A stretch of DNA of 63,158 bases from Acidobacteriota bacterium (GCA_021794095.1 JAJYRN010000016.1:1-63158), one strand, 5' to 3'. Positions 8,199 through 17,779 are shown, numbered from the stretch's first letter. The notes: generated from the sequence alone by a model not told the origin. Numbers and translations are program-made.

Positions 8199-9725
8199 GT
8201 GATCCGACTCCGATCCCTGTTCTCGACCTCCCCCCGGGAGGAGGCCTACCTCTGCGCCAAGCGCGAGGCCTTGGCTTCCTTCAGCATCCGCATGTGCCTC
8301 CTCATGGGCGCGACAGGTTTCCTGCTCTGGATCTGGGATTGGGATCTGGACCCGGCCGAGGCGTGGCACACCCTGTACTTGCGGGGGATGATCCTGGCAG
8401 CAGCCTTTCTCTATCCGATCGCGCTGAAGTATTCCCGCAGTCCGAGGATGCAGGCCTTCGCCGCCTTCGCGACCACCCTGTCCTGGCTGGGAGCCTTCTT
8501 CGGGATCCTGACCTGGGTGAAGGGCGGGATGGTCTATGGCATCGGGGGGTTCATGCTCTTCCAGCTGATGGGGATCCTGGTCCTGCAGGGGCTCTCCTTC
8601 CGCCTGAACCTGCTCTTCGACCTCCTCATCGTGTTCCTGCCACACCTCTTCGGACTGATCGAGCCTTCCCTGGGTTTCCCCCATCAGGCCTATGCCGTGC
8701 TCATCTGGCCGACTGCGGTCATGACCGCCCTCGCCCAGTGTTCCCTGGATAAGGGCTTCCGACGCCAGTACGAACTGGGGCAGGCCCTGGAGGATGCCGC
8801 CTTTTCAGACCCCCTGACGGGGGCCTGGAACCGGCGGTATTTCGGACAGATGATCCCGGCGGAATTGGCGAAATGCCGCCGCTACGGCCTGCCGATGGCA
8901 ATCCTGATGATGGATATTGACCACTTCAAGCGGGTGAACGACACCTTCGGCCACCGGGTTGGAGACGACGTGCTCCGGGAACTCGCGGACGTCATGCGCA
9001 AGCAGAGCCGGATCTCCGACATCCTCATCCGCTGGGGTGGTGAGGAGTTCCTGATGCTGCTGCCCACCACGACCGAGGCCGGGGCGATGGAACTGGCGGA
9101 GAAGATCCGGAAAGCCTGCGAAGAAACCGAAATCCCGCCAGTCGGGAACGTCACCCTGAGCTTCGGTGTCGCGGAATACCTGGGCGAAGCGACGGAGGCC
9201 TGGATCAAGCGCGCCGATGACGCGCTCTATGCGGCAAAGGCGGGCGGGAGGAACCGGGTGGTGTCCGCGGGCCTGCATCCTCCCCTCCATCCGGAATCTC
9301 CCACCCTGCTTCCGCTCATCCACATGCCCTGGCGGGACACCTACGCCCTGGGGCATCCCGTCATTGACGCCCAGCACAAGGCCATGCTGAACCTGTCCAA
9401 CGAACTCCTGGATCTGGTCGCTTCCGAGGCGGGGGCCTCCCGGATTGACGCGGCCATGGGAGCCCTGCAACAGCACATCAAAATCCACTTCTCGGAAGAG
9501 GAGCGGATCCTGGCCGGAGTCGGATATCCGCAGCTGGAAATCCACCAGCAGGCCCATCGGTACCTGCTGGAAACGACCGCCCAGATGCAGAAGAACCTCC
9601 ACCAGGGGGACACGGATTTCCGGTCGCTTCTGGATTTCCTCATCAACCGCGTGGTGAAGGAACACCTGCTCCAGGACGACATGGCCTTCAAGCGCTGGGT
9701 GAGTGGACAGGGACCGTCCAGGTAG
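8199..9725 (+). CDS. Diguanylate cyclase fused to a bacteriohemerythrin domain
   Basis: The ~508-residue protein has five or six N-terminal membrane segments, a GGDEF domain and a C-terminal hemerythrin. The GGDEF core has DPLTGAWNRRYF, MMDIDHFKRVNDTFGH and the active RWGGEEF signature, so it should make c-di-GMP. The hemerythrin domain shows the di-iron ligand pattern: HPVIDAQHKAM, HIKIHFSEEE, HQQAH and HLLQDD. The protein probably senses O2 or NO through the di-iron centre. The start is uncertain: GTG 8199 has a GGGG Shine-Dalgarno; an in-frame TTG lies at 8127. A stem-loop follows the gene. Confidence 0.9.
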   Translation: MIRLRSLFSTSPREEAYLCAKREALASFSIRMCLLMGATGFLLWIWDWDLDPAEAWHTLYLRGMILAAAFLYPIALKYSRSPRMQAFAAFATTLSWLGAFFGILTWVKGGMVYGIGGFMLFQLMGILVLQGLSFRLNLLFDLLIVFLPHLFGLIEPSLGFPHQAYAVLIWPTAVMTALAQCSLDKGFRRQYELGQALEDAAFSDPLTGAWNRRYFGQMIPAELAKCRRYGLPMAILMMDIDHFKRVNDTFGHRVGDDVLRELADVMRKQSRISDILIRWGGEEFLMLLPTTTEAGAMELAEKIRKACEETEIPPVGNVTLSFGVAEYLGEATEAWIKRADDALYAAKAGGRNRVVSAGLHPPLHPESPTLLPLIHMPWRDTYALGHPVIDAQHKAMLNLSNELLDLVASEAGASRIDAAMGALQQHIKIHFSEEERILAGVGYPQLEIHQQAHRYLLETTAQMQKNLHQGDTDFRSLLDFLINRVVKEHLLQDDMAFKRWVSGQGPSR

Positions 9726-9742
9726 CTTCCCCAGCCCAACAA

Positions 9743-9772
9743 CAGAAGGGGGGCCAAGCGGCCCCCCTTCTG
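9743..9772. terminator. Bidirectional terminator between the cyclase and rpsR
   Basis: A 13-bp GC-rich stem (9743-9755 with 9760-9772) closes an AAGC loop and is followed by AAAAA on the plus strand. The plus strand before it is also A-rich, giving U's for minus transcripts. It separates two convergent genes. Confidence 0.85.
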
Positions 9773-9793
9773 AAAAACCGACCGCGTCTGGAT

Positions 9794-10060
9794 CTAGTCC
9801 GTGGCGAACGGCAGCAGCGCGATGTTGCGCGCGCGCTTGATGGCTTCCACGAGCAGGCGCTGGTGGTTGGCACACACACCGCTGGTGCGGCGGGGCAGCA
9901 CCTTGCCGCGCTCGGGGGTGAAGGCCTGGAGGGTCTTCACATCCTTGTAGTCAATCTGGATGGCCTTCTCGACGCAGAACTTGCAGAACTTCGCGCGCCG
10001 GCCTCCAAAGGCCTTCTTCTTCTTGGGCTTGCCCTTCTTCGCGTCCGCTCGGCGCTTCAT
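9794..10060 (-). CDS. rpsR: Small ribosomal subunit protein bS18
   Basis: bS18 binds bS6 on the 30S platform. The 88-residue protein has a basic N-terminal tail ([18 protein letters not shown]), the signature [44 protein letters not shown] with its sense split here into recognisable blocks, and an [10 protein letters not shown] end. The cysteine trio suggests the zinc-capable form. Its ATG overlaps the rpsF stop by 4 bases. rplI, often next, is not present. Confidence 0.97.
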   Translation of the reverse strand: MKRRADAKKGKPKKKKAFGGRRAKFCKFCVEKAIQIDYKDVKTLQAFTPERGKVLPRRTSGVCANHQRLLVEAIKRARNIALLPFATD

Positions 10061-10446
10061 CCGACCACCTCCTCAGGTGCGCGATCCTTGATACCGGCCT
10101 GGGCCTTGCGCTTGCTCTCGCGCTCGATGCGCTGTTTGGCGCGGCCTGCGGCCTTGTCCGCCTCGTCCATGCGGACGGAGAGGAACTTGATCACGGTGTC
10201 GTCGTTGCGGAAGCGGCGCTCCAGCTCGGCGATGAGCGTGGGGCCCGCGTTCATCTCGAACAGCGTGTAGTAGCCCTCGCTGAACTTCTGGACTTCGTAG
10301 GCCAGTTTCTTGCGGCCCCATTTGTCGGTCTTGAGCAGTTCGCCACCCTGCTCGGCAATGATCCCCTCGAAGTGCTTGACGAGCTCGTCTGACTGCTCGT
10401 CCGTCAACGTGGGGGAGGCGATGAAGATGGTCTCGTAGCGACGCAT
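10057..10446 (-). CDS. rpsF: Small ribosomal subunit protein bS6
   Basis: bS6 heterodimerises with bS18 in the 30S central domain. The 129-residue protein opens [18 protein letters not shown] and has [23 protein letters not shown], the family core. A charged C-terminal tail of about 30 residues ([18 protein letters not shown]...) extends past the globular fold. No ssb or priB sits between it and rpsR; the genes overlap by 4 bases. A Shine-Dalgarno (AGGAGG on the minus strand) precedes the ATG. Confidence 0.96.
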   Translation of the reverse strand: MRRYETIFIASPTLTDEQSDELVKHFEGIIAEQGGELLKTDKWGRKKLAYEVQKFSEGYYTLFEMNAGPTLIAELERRFRNDDTVIKFLSVRMDEADKAAGRAKQRIERESKRKAQAGIKDRAPEEVVG

Positions 10447-10581
10447 CTATCCTCCTTGTGGATGTGAAGCCCCCTCGGGATTCCAGGGAGCAAGGAAGGC
10501 GCCCCCCGCGGAGGCGCGAAGGAGTAGTTTCCCGTGAAGCGGCATCCGGATCAAGGGATGTCTTCGGCGGAGGCGGTGGAC

Positions 10582-13164
10582 CTACACCTGGACGGTGTCC
10601 GCGATCGTCCGGAAGTCGGGGATCTGGTCGAAGTTCATGTAGCGGTAGATGTCGGCGGCCTTCTGGCCGACGATGCCGATCTGCTCCATGTACTCGGCCA
10701 CGGTGGGAATCCGGCCGATCAGGGCGCAGATGGCGGCCAGTTCGGCCGAGCCGAGGTAGACCCGGGTGTCAATGCCCAGGCGGTTGGGGAAGTTGCGGGT
10801 GGAGGTGGACATGGCCGTGCTGCCCTTGCGGATCTGGGCCTGGTTGCCCATGCACAGGGAGCAGCCGGCCATCTCCATGCGGGCGCCGGTGCGGCCCAGA
10901 ATGCCGTAGTAGCCCTCCTGGGTGAGCACGTAGGCGTCCATCTTGGTGGGAGGGGCGATCCACAGGCGGGTCGGCACGTCGGTCTTGCCATCCAGCAGCT
11001 TCCCGGCGGCGCGGAAGTGGCCGATGTTCGTCATGCAGGAGCCGATGAACACCTCGTCAATCGTGTCGCCAGCGACATCCGACAGCTTCTTGATGTCGTC
11101 GGGATCATTCGGGCAGGCCAGCAGCGGCTCCTTCACGTCCGCCAGGTTGATCTCGATCACCGCGGCGTATTCAGCGTCGCCATCCGGCGCCAGCAGTTCG
11201 GGCTTGGCGATCCAGGCCTCCATGGCCCTGATGCGGCGCTCCAGGGTCTCGCGGTGCTCGTAGCCGTTGGCGATCATCCACTTCATGAGCGTGATGTTCG
11301 ACGTCATGTACTCGATGATCGGTTCCTTATCGAGCCGCACGGTGCAGCCCGCGGCGGAGCGCTCGGCGGAGGCGTCGGAGAGCTCGAAAGCCTGCTCCAC
11401 CTTCAGCTTGGGCAGGCCTTCGATCTCGAGGATGCGGCCGCTGAAGACGTTCTTCTTGCCCTTCTTCTCAACCGTCAGCAGACCCTGCTGGATGGCGTAG
11501 TAGGGGATGGCGTTCACCAGGTCGCGAAGCGTCACGCCCGGCTGCAGCTCACCCTTGAAGCGCACCAGCACCGATTCCGGCATATCGAGGGGCATGACTC
11601 CGGCGGCGGCGGCGAAGGCCACCAAGCCCGAGCCTGCGGGGAAGGAGATGCCGATGGGGAAGCGGGTGTGGGAGTCGCCCCCCGTGCCGACGGTGTCCGG
11701 CAGGAGCAGGCGGTTCAGCCAAGAGTGGATGATGCCGTCGCCGGGGTTGAGGGATACGCCGCCCCGGTTCGTGATGAACGGCGGCAGTTCGCGGTGGTTC
11801 TTCACGTCCACCGGCTTGGGGTAGGGCGCGGTATGGCAGAAGGACTGCATCACCAGGTCGGCGGAGAACTGGAGGCAGGCAAGATCCTTCAGCTCGTCGC
11901 GGGTCATCGGGCCCGTGGTGTCCTGGGAACCCACGGTGGTCATCTTCGGTTCGCAGTAGGTGCCAGGGCGGATGCCCTTCAGGCCGCAGGCGCGGCCCAC
12001 CATCTTCTGGGCCAGGGAAAAGCCCTTGCCGGTGTCCTTCGGGATGGCAGGAAGCCGGAAGATCGTAGAAGGCGCGAGCTTCAGGGCCTCGCGGGCCTTG
12101 GCGGTGAGGCCGCGGCCGATGATGAGCGGAATGCGGCCGCCGGCGCGGACCTCGTCGAAGAGCACCTCGGACTTGACCTTGAACTCGGCGATGACCTGGC
12201 CGTTCTTCAGGGCCTTGCCCTCGAAGGGGCGCAGCTCCACCACATCGCCCATGTCCATTTTCGACACGTCCAGCTCGATGGGCAGGGCGCCGGAGTCCTC
12301 CATGGTGTTGAAGAAGATGGGCGCGATCTTGGAACCCAGGCAGACGCCGCCGAAGCGCTTGTTGGGCACAAAGGGGATGTCCTCGCCCGTGAACCACAGC
12401 ACGGAGTTGGTGGCGGACTTGCGGGAGGATCCCGTGCCCACCACGTCGCCCACGTAGGCAATGAGATGCCCCTTGGCCTTGAGGCCCTCGAGCTGCTTGA
12501 GGGGGCCCACCTTGCCGGGCTCGTCGGGTTCGATGCCGGGCCGGGGATTCTTCAACATGGCCAGGGCGTGGAGCGGGATGTCAGGGCGGCTCCACGCGTC
12601 CGGCGCGGGGGAGAGGTCGTCAGTGTTGGTCTCGCCGGTCACCTTGAAGATGGTGACGGTCAGACTCTGGGGCACCTCGGGGCGGCTGGTGAACCACTCG
12701 GCCTCGGCCCAGCTCTTCAGCACGGCCTGGGCGTTCGCGTTGCCCTTGTCGGCCTTGGCCTTCACATCCCCGAAGGCATCGAAAATCAGGAGCGTCTTCT
12801 TCAGGCCCTCGGCGGCGAGGGGGCCGACCTTGGCGTCATCCAGCAGGTCAATGAGGGGCTTCACGTTGAAGCCGCCAAGCATGGTGCCCAGCAGGTCCGT
12901 GGCCTTCTCGCGGCTCACCAGGGGACAGGCTTCCTTGCCTTTCGCAACAGAATCCAGGAACGCGGCCTTGACGCGGGCGGCATCATCCACGCCTGCGGGG
13001 ACGCGATGGACGAGGAGATCGAGGAGGAAGGCCTCCTCGCCGGCCGGAGGGGCCATCAGCAGATCCACCAGCGCGTGGGTCTGGGCCTCGGTCAGCGGGA
13101 GGGCGGGAATGCCCAGAATGGCTCGTTCGGCAACGTGTTGACGGTAGGCTTGCAGCACAATCAT
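10582..13164 (-). CDS. acnB: Bifunctional aconitate hydratase 2 / 2-methylisocitrate dehydratase
   Basis: AcnB interconverts citrate and isocitrate through a [4Fe-4S] cluster in the TCA cycle. It can also dehydrate 2-methylisocitrate and bind mRNA when iron is short. The 860-residue protein matches the family length (E. coli 865). It begins [15 protein letters not shown] and has the cluster-ligand region [13 protein letters not shown] and CSLCMGNQ near the C-terminus. The ATG at 13164 follows a GGGGGAG Shine-Dalgarno; the frame to 13272 upstream is not AcnB-like. It is monocistronic and diverges from the HD-GYP gene. Confidence 0.97.
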   Translation of the reverse strand: MIVLQAYRQHVAERAILGIPALPLTEAQTHALVDLLMAPPAGEEAFLLDLLVHRVPAGVDDAARVKAAFLDSVAKGKEACPLVSREKATDLLGTMLGGFNVKPLIDLLDDAKVGPLAAEGLKKTLLIFDAFGDVKAKADKGNANAQAVLKSWAEAEWFTSRPEVPQSLTVTIFKVTGETNTDDLSPAPDAWSRPDIPLHALAMLKNPRPGIEPDEPGKVGPLKQLEGLKAKGHLIAYVGDVVGTGSSRKSATNSVLWFTGEDIPFVPNKRFGGVCLGSKIAPIFFNTMEDSGALPIELDVSKMDMGDVVELRPFEGKALKNGQVIAEFKVKSEVLFDEVRAGGRIPLIIGRGLTAKAREALKLAPSTIFRLPAIPKDTGKGFSLAQKMVGRACGLKGIRPGTYCEPKMTTVGSQDTTGPMTRDELKDLACLQFSADLVMQSFCHTAPYPKPVDVKNHRELPPFITNRGGVSLNPGDGIIHSWLNRLLLPDTVGTGGDSHTRFPIGISFPAGSGLVAFAAAAGVMPLDMPESVLVRFKGELQPGVTLRDLVNAIPYYAIQQGLLTVEKKGKKNVFSGRILEIEGLPKLKVEQAFELSDASAERSAAGCTVRLDKEPIIEYMTSNITLMKWMIANGYEHRETLERRIRAMEAWIAKPELLAPDGDAEYAAVIEINLADVKEPLLACPNDPDDIKKLSDVAGDTIDEVFIGSCMTNIGHFRAAGKLLDGKTDVPTRLWIAPPTKMDAYVLTQEGYYGILGRTGARMEMAGCSLCMGNQAQIRKGSTAMSTSTRNFPNRLGIDTRVYLGSAELAAICALIGRIPTVAEYMEQIGIVGQKAADIYRYMNFDQIPDFRTIADTVQV

Positions 13165-13339
13165 CTCCCCCAAAAGTACGCCGCCCGGCGCGGCCCGAAG
13201 CTCCATTCTACATCCCGCTCCGGGAGGGTGGACCGGCCCTGGACGGCGCCCAGCCTTCCAGGTGCCTGACACAACGCCCTGGATTCAACCCCGGCGGGGA
13301 ACGCGCCGATCGGGCAGGCAGGGGGCGGGAGTCGGCGGC

Positions 13340-14548
13340 ATGGCCATCAAGCGGGTGCGGGTGGAGGATCTCCGGCCAGGGATGTTCATCCATGACCTCG
13401 CCTGCGGCTGGCTGGATCACACCTTCATCCGGTCGCAGTTCATGGTCCGCCGCCAGAGCCAAGTCGAGCGGATCAAAGCCCAGGGCATCCGGGAACTCGA
13501 CATTGACACCCGCCGCGGCGATGACGTCCCCGAGGCGCCCACCCGGGACGAGGTTCAACAGGTGTTGCAGGCCCGGCTCCTGGAATCAGGGATGGACGCG
13601 CCCAGCCTGGAGCAGCCGCGAATTTCCCGGCGGGAGGAAGCGCCTGCGGCGCGGCGCATTCTCGGGGAGGCGGCCGGAGTCATCAGCGGCCTGTTGCAGG
13701 ATGTCCGGCTCGGCCGGCAGCTCGAACCCGCCAAGGCCCGGCCCCTCGTGAAAGCCATGCACGCCTCGGTGACGCGGAATCCAGGCGCGCTGCTCAGCCT
13801 CGGCCGCATCAAGCAGGCCGACACCTACACCTTCCAGCATTCCGTAAGCACCTGCGCCCTGCTGGTCGCCTTCTGCCACACCCTGGGCATGGATGCGGCC
13901 ACGGTGGAGGAGGCGGGGCTCGGCGCCCTGCTCCACGATGTCGGGAAGATGAAAATCCCCGATGCCATCCTCAACAAACCCGGGAAGCTGACGGCGGCCG
14001 AGCTCGTCATCATGAGATCCCATGCCTCCCTTGGGCCGGAGATCCTGGCGGAAGTCCCCGGTCTCTCGGCTCTGGTGATCCAGATCGCCGCCGAGCACCA
14101 CGAGCAGGTGAGCGGCGGCGGCTACCCCCGGGGCCTGTCGGGCCCGGAGATCTCCGAGCTGGGGCGGATGACCGCCATCGTGGATGTCTACGACGCCATG
14201 ACCTCCGATCGCATCTACCACGCCCGGTCCGAACCGACCGCAGTCCTGAAGCGGCTGCTGGAGTGGGGCCACATCCAGCTCGACCACGACCTGGTGCAGC
14301 AGTTCATCCGGGCGCTGGGCATCTATCCCGTGGGCTCCCTGGTCCGCCTCGCCAGCGGGCGCCTGGCCGTGGTCTCGGACCAGGGCGAGAACCTGCTCCG
14401 CCCCAAGGTGCGGGTCATCTTCGACAGCGGCACCGGCACCGCCCTCCCGCCCGGCGACCTCGACTTGGCCACGGCCGGCGCAGAGGAGATCGTGGACTAC
14501 GAGGATCCCGCGGACTGGCACCTCGATCCCCTTGCCCACCTCGCCTGA
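13340..14548 (+). CDS. HD-GYP domain c-di-GMP phosphodiesterase with DUF3391
   Basis: The 402-residue cytosolic protein has an N-terminal DUF3391 domain (MAIKRVRVEDLRPGMFIHDL, then RRQSQVERIKAQGIRELDID) and a C-terminal HD-GYP domain. The metal-binding motifs are LLHDVGKMKIP, HHEQVSGGGYPRGLSG and VDVYDAMTSDRIYH. HD-GYP enzymes hydrolyse c-di-GMP. The GYP loop keeps GYP but has SGG where DGx is usual. The ATG at 13340 was chosen as the family start. No receiver domain is present, so the input signal is unclear. tRNA-Thr follows. Confidence 0.92.
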   Translation: MAIKRVRVEDLRPGMFIHDLACGWLDHTFIRSQFMVRRQSQVERIKAQGIRELDIDTRRGDDVPEAPTRDEVQQVLQARLLESGMDAPSLEQPRISRREEAPAARRILGEAAGVISGLLQDVRLGRQLEPAKARPLVKAMHASVTRNPGALLSLGRIKQADTYTFQHSVSTCALLVAFCHTLGMDAATVEEAGLGALLHDVGKMKIPDAILNKPGKLTAAELVIMRSHASLGPEILAEVPGLSALVIQIAAEHHEQVSGGGYPRGLSGPEISELGRMTAIVDVYDAMTSDRIYHARSEPTAVLKRLLEWGHIQLDHDLVQQFIRALGIYPVGSLVRLASGRLAVVSDQGENLLRPKVRVIFDSGTGTALPPGDLDLATAGAEEIVDYEDPADWHLDPLAHLA

Positions 14549-14603
14549 ACGAGGATGGCGCTCCCCCTTGGCAGTCCCCGTGCAAAGTGGCCGGATCCTC
14601 CGC

Positions 14604-14609
14604 TAGACT
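14604..14609 (+). promoter_or_regulatory. Putative -10 box of tRNA-Thr
   Basis: TAGACT lies 10 bases before the tRNA. The same TAGA(C/A)T box recurs before tRNA-Arg, before the cold-shock gene and before the acyl-CoA dehydrogenase. The matching -35 region (14581-14586) is weak. Confidence 0.45.
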
Positions 14610-14618
14610 GGGTTCCGT

Positions 14619-14694
14619 GCCGCTATAGCTCAGTTGGTAGAGCGCCCGCCTTGTAAGCGGATGGTCGTTGGTTCAATTCCGACTAGCGGCTCCA
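14619..14694 (+). tRNA. tRNA-Thr (anticodon UGU)
   Basis: The 7-bp acceptor stem GCCGCTA/TAGCGGC, D-arm GCTC..GAGC, anticodon loop CTTGTAA (UGU) and T-arm with GTTCAATTC fold as a class I tRNA. The CCA end is encoded (TCCA at 14691-14694). The outer anticodon-stem pair appears to be a C-A mismatch. Confidence 0.95.
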
Positions 14695-14734
14695 GTCTGT
14701 GCGAATCCCCGGGCCGCGGCTCGGGGCTGGAGGG

Positions 14735-15448
14735 TCAGTCGTGGCCGCAGCCACACCCGCCGGAGAAGTCGGGTTTGAGGGAGGCGCGGAAGCTTTCCAG
14801 GCCCTCCCGGGCGATCAGGGCCGAGACGCCCAGGGCCGTCACTGCGTCCACCCACCACAGCCGGGGGGCCATCCAGAAGACCAGGCTGCCGCCGAGCACG
14901 ACCGTGGAAAGCTGCATGCAGGCGAGGCTGCACGCGGCATCGCTCCTCATGGCAGGGCTCTCCAGGGCAGCGGCGGTCCGCCGTTTCGCCCGCCAGAACA
15001 CGAACATGACGGCCAGACTCGCGACCGAGATCAGCACGCCCGGCAGGGTGGTCTCAGGAGCCGCGTGGCGGGTCAAGTCCAGGGTGGCTCCCACCGCCGT
15101 CCCTCCGGCAAGCACGAGGAGCATGCCCCCGATGCCGCGCGTGGCCAGGCGTTCCCGCGCGGCTCCGGCCTCATGCCCAAGCAGCCGGTCGTTGCGGAAT
15201 CGCCAGAAGATCAACGCCGCGGCAGCGACCTCCACCAGGCTGTCCACGCCAAATCCGAACAGGGCGACCGAATGATCGGCCCATCCGAACCCGATGGAGA
15301 CCCCGCCCTCCAGCAGATTGAAGGCCATCGTGGCAACGGATAACCCGATCGCCACCCCGACCCACCTCGTTCGCGCTGGGGGATTCTTGGCCACGGCTCG
15401 CCCACCTCCCCGGACCGGGAAATGCCGGGACATCCAGAGTCTATCCAT
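14735..15448 (-). CDS. Cation transporter, CDF-superfamily-like (TMEM163-type)
   Basis: The ~237-residue protein has six likely membrane segments and resembles short cation diffusion transporters of the TMEM163 kind. The second segment holds ADHSVALFGFGVDSLVEVAAA, where acidic residues usually bind metal. The fifth carries MRSDAACSLACMQLS. It ends in GGCGCGHD, a cysteine/histidine tail that could bind metal. The chosen ATG (15448) follows a GGAG Shine-Dalgarno and starts 22 bases after the DUF2835 stop. Earlier in-frame codons read into that gene's antisense frame. Substrate is unknown. Confidence 0.75.
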   Translation of the reverse strand: MDRLWMSRHFPVRGGGRAVAKNPPARTRWVGVAIGLSVATMAFNLLEGGVSIGFGWADHSVALFGFGVDSLVEVAAAALIFWRFRNDRLLGHEAGAARERLATRGIGGMLLVLAGGTAVGATLDLTRHAAPETTLPGVLISVASLAVMFVFWRAKRRTAAALESPAMRSDAACSLACMQLSTVVLGGSLVFWMAPRLWWVDAVTALGVSALIAREGLESFRASLKPDFSGGCGCGHD

Positions 15449-15470
15449 GAACTCCGGCCGGGCGCAGGGT

Positions 15471-15701
15471 TCAGGCGCCGCCCTGACGGCGCTGGAGCAC
15501 GGCGCCCTTGTTCTGGTCGTCGCAGGTGAGCAGGAAGTCGCCGTGGACGCCTGCCGCGGTGACGAACGGCTGCAGCAGCGAGGCCGGAAACTGGACGGTG
15601 GAGCCATCCCGGTCCCGCACCACGACCTGCTGGATGAGGCCCCGGTAGTAGTCCAGGTACTGCTCCGGCGAAATCCTGAGTTGGAACTCGAACCGTTTCA
15701 T
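15471..15701 (-). CDS. DUF2835 family protein
   Basis: The 76-residue protein matches the small DUF2835 family: MKRFEFQLRISPEQYLDYYRG, VVVRDRDGSTVQFPASLLQPFVT and a LTCDDQNKGAVLQR end. The family has no known function; a beta-rich fold is likely. The ATG at 15701 gives the normal family length. It lies upstream of the cation transporter in the same direction, 22 bases apart. Confidence 0.85.
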   Translation of the reverse strand: MKRFEFQLRISPEQYLDYYRGLIQQVVVRDRDGSTVQFPASLLQPFVTAAGVHGDFLLTCDDQNKGAVLQRRQGGA

Positions 15702-15893
15702 GGGCCAGCCTTCCTCTGTCCGTCCCGGCCTCCGCCCGGAGCGGGGAGACGCTACCATGACCCCTGTTCCTCCGGTCGAGCCGACCTTGCCGCCACACCT
15801 TCCCAACCCGGGCTGAACCTGTTCACCCGGCCCCAGGCTGGAAGCCGATCATCCCCCCGGGAGCCCCATGGACCGCCCCACCCCGATCCGGCC

Positions 15894-17498
15894 GTGAGCG
15901 CCCCTTCCCGCCCCAGCCTCCTCCGCTCCGCGGGCGTCGTCGGCCTGATGACCCTGCTGAGCCGCCTGTCCGGGCTGGTCCAGACGTTCTTCTTGAGCCA
16001 TTTCCTGGGCGCTGGCGCCGCGGCCGATGCCTATGCCATCGCCTTCCGGCTGCCCGCCCTGCTCCGCCGCTTCACGGCCGAAGGCACCATGACGGCGGCC
16101 TTCCTGCCCACGCTGGCCGAAGCCGAAGCCGCCGAAGGCGCCGCCGCCATGCGGGCCGTGGCGGCACGCTTCCTGGGCACCCTGCTGACGATCCTGCTGG
16201 CGGGCGTGGCGCTGGTGATCCTCTTCATGGGGCCCCTGGCGCATGTGCTCACCCTCGGCCGGCCCGCGGCCCAGGGCGCCCTCACGGCCTTCCTGGGCCG
16301 CCTGATGTTCCCCTACCTGGCGCTGGTGAGCCTCACAGCGGGCTTTGCGGGCCTGCTGAACCTGCGCCATCGCTTCGCCCTGGCGGCCTCCGTCTCCATC
16401 TTCTGGAACGCAGCCTTCATCGCCTTCGGCTGGACCACCCTGCATCTCCTCCAGCGGCGCGGTCCGGTGCCCATGGAGACCGTGGCGACAGTCTGCGCCT
16501 TCGGTGTGCTGGCGGGCGGCGCCGTGCAACTGCTGGTGCTGCTCCCCGCCGTGCGGAAGGAGGGCTTCGGCCTCGCCTTCGGGCTGCACCTGCGCGATCC
16601 CTGGGTGGCGCGCACCCTCCGCCGCATGGGCCCGGGCCTGCTGGCGGCGGGCATCTATCCCATCAACGCCCTCATCAGCCTCACGCTCGCCTCGGAATTG
16701 GCCACCGGCGCCCAGATGGTGCTCTACAACAGCGGCATGATGAGCGAGATGGTGCTGGGACTCTTCGCCATGAGCCTCGCCACCGCCAGCCTGCCCACCC
16801 TGTCGCGGCAGGCCGAGGCCCGGGATTGGCCCGCCTTGAACCGGAGCCTCGTGCAGGCCCTCTCGGCCTCCCTGCTGCTGGTGCTGCCAGCCTCCGTGGG
16901 CCTCGCGGTGCTTTCGCGGCCCATCTGCGCCCTGCTCTTCCACACCGGCGCCTACGGGCGAGCCGCCGCGGACTGGACCGCCACCACCCTCGTCTTCCAG
17001 TGCGTGGGCCTGGCCTTCGTGGCCGCCCAGCGCCTGGGCAACCAGGCCCACTACGCCCTGAAGGACTACCGGGGCCCCGCCGCCATCGCGGGTATGACCA
17101 TGCTGCTGAACGTGGCGCTGAGCCTCGCCCTGCTGAAGCCCCTGGGCACCGGCGGCCTGGCGCTCGCCAACGGCCTCGCCAGCCTCGCGGGCATGCTCGG
17201 ACTGGCCCTCCGCCTGCGGCCCCGGCTGCCGGGCATGGATCTGCGGCCCCTCCTCCGGTCCACGGCCCTCGTGCTGGGCGCTTGCCTCCTGATGGGCCTC
17301 GCCGCCTGGGGCGGCGCGCGATTCCTGGGTCTGGATGCCCCCTACGCCTTCCGCCGCATTCCCCTCGCCCTGCGCCTGCTGCCGCTCATCGTGCTCTGCG
17401 CCGCCCTCTACGGCGCCGCCACCGCCGCCCTCGGCCATCCCGAAGCCCGGGCGCTGGCGGGCAGGCTCCGGCGGAAGCGGGGCCAGCGTCGCCCATGA
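15894..17498 (+). CDS. murJ: Lipid II flippase MurJ
   Basis: MurJ flips lipid-linked peptidoglycan precursor across the inner membrane. The 534-residue protein shows the MVF/MOP-superfamily pattern of about 14 membrane segments with the opening RSAGVVGLMTLLSRLSGLVQTFFLSHFLGAGAAADAYAIAFRLP split over the first helices and FTAEGTMTAAFLP after them. The likely start is GTG 15894. A nine-codon upstream ATG frame (15868) with a GGGAG site ends on the GTG (GTGA overlap), so initiation may be coupled to this mini-cistron. Its stop overlaps dtd by 4 bases. Confidence 0.93.
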   Translation: MSAPSRPSLLRSAGVVGLMTLLSRLSGLVQTFFLSHFLGAGAAADAYAIAFRLPALLRRFTAEGTMTAAFLPTLAEAEAAEGAAAMRAVAARFLGTLLTILLAGVALVILFMGPLAHVLTLGRPAAQGALTAFLGRLMFPYLALVSLTAGFAGLLNLRHRFALAASVSIFWNAAFIAFGWTTLHLLQRRGPVPMETVATVCAFGVLAGGAVQLLVLLPAVRKEGFGLAFGLHLRDPWVARTLRRMGPGLLAAGIYPINALISLTLASELATGAQMVLYNSGMMSEMVLGLFAMSLATASLPTLSRQAEARDWPALNRSLVQALSASLLLVLPASVGLAVLSRPICALLFHTGAYGRAAADWTATTLVFQCVGLAFVAAQRLGNQAHYALKDYRGPAAIAGMTMLLNVALSLALLKPLGTGGLALANGLASLAGMLGLALRLRPRLPGMDLRPLLRSTALVLGACLLMGLAAWGGARFLGLDAPYAFRRIPLALRLLPLIVLCAALYGAATAALGHPEARALAGRLRRKRGQRRP

Positions 17499-17737
17499 AG
17501 GCCGTGATCCAGCGGGTGACGCGGGCGGAGGTGCGCAGCGGCGGCCAGCGCGCGGCCATCGGCCGGGGGCTGCTGGTGCTGGTGGGGCTCGAAACCGGCG
17601 ACACGGTGGAGACCTGCGCCTGGGCCGCCGCCAAGATCGCCTCGCTGCGCCTCTTCGAGGACGCGGGCTTCTTCCAGGAACACATGCAGGTCGAGCTGGT
17701 GAACGACGGCCCCGTGACCTTCATCCTGGAACGCTGA
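17495..17737 (+). CDS. dtd: Internally deleted D-aminoacyl-tRNA deacylase (dtd remnant)
   Basis: Full-length DTD (~145 aa) removes D-amino acids mischarged on tRNA. This copy is 80 residues. It starts normally (MKAVIQRVTRAEV...IGRGLLVLVGLETGD) to LRLFEDAG, then jumps directly to the family C-terminus FFQEHMQVELVNDGPVTFILE. About 65 residues are missing, including the catalytic SQFTL motif, yet the frame stays open. The NDGPVT motif remains. The protein is probably inactive or altered. An assembly collapse cannot be excluded. It overlaps murJ by 4 bases, and a terminator follows. Confidence 0.85.
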   Translation: MKAVIQRVTRAEVRSGGQRAAIGRGLLVLVGLETGDTVETCAWAAAKIASLRLFEDAGFFQEHMQVELVNDGPVTFILER

Positions 17738-17764
17738 GGCCCCCGCCAGATCAACGGGGGCCTC
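17736..17764. terminator. Bidirectional terminator after dtd
   Basis: A 10-bp stem GAGGCCCCCG/CGGGGGCCTC with a 9-base loop sits between the convergent dtd and CsgG-like genes and overlaps the dtd stop codon. Confidence 0.75.
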
Positions 17765-17779
17765 GGCTTCCAGCGGGCG

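Noticed and set aside
10534-13269. A 911-codon plus-strand frame opposite acnB
   Set aside because: It is antisense to a complete AcnB, has His/Gly/Ala-rich composition typical of GC-rich shadow frames, and no domain.
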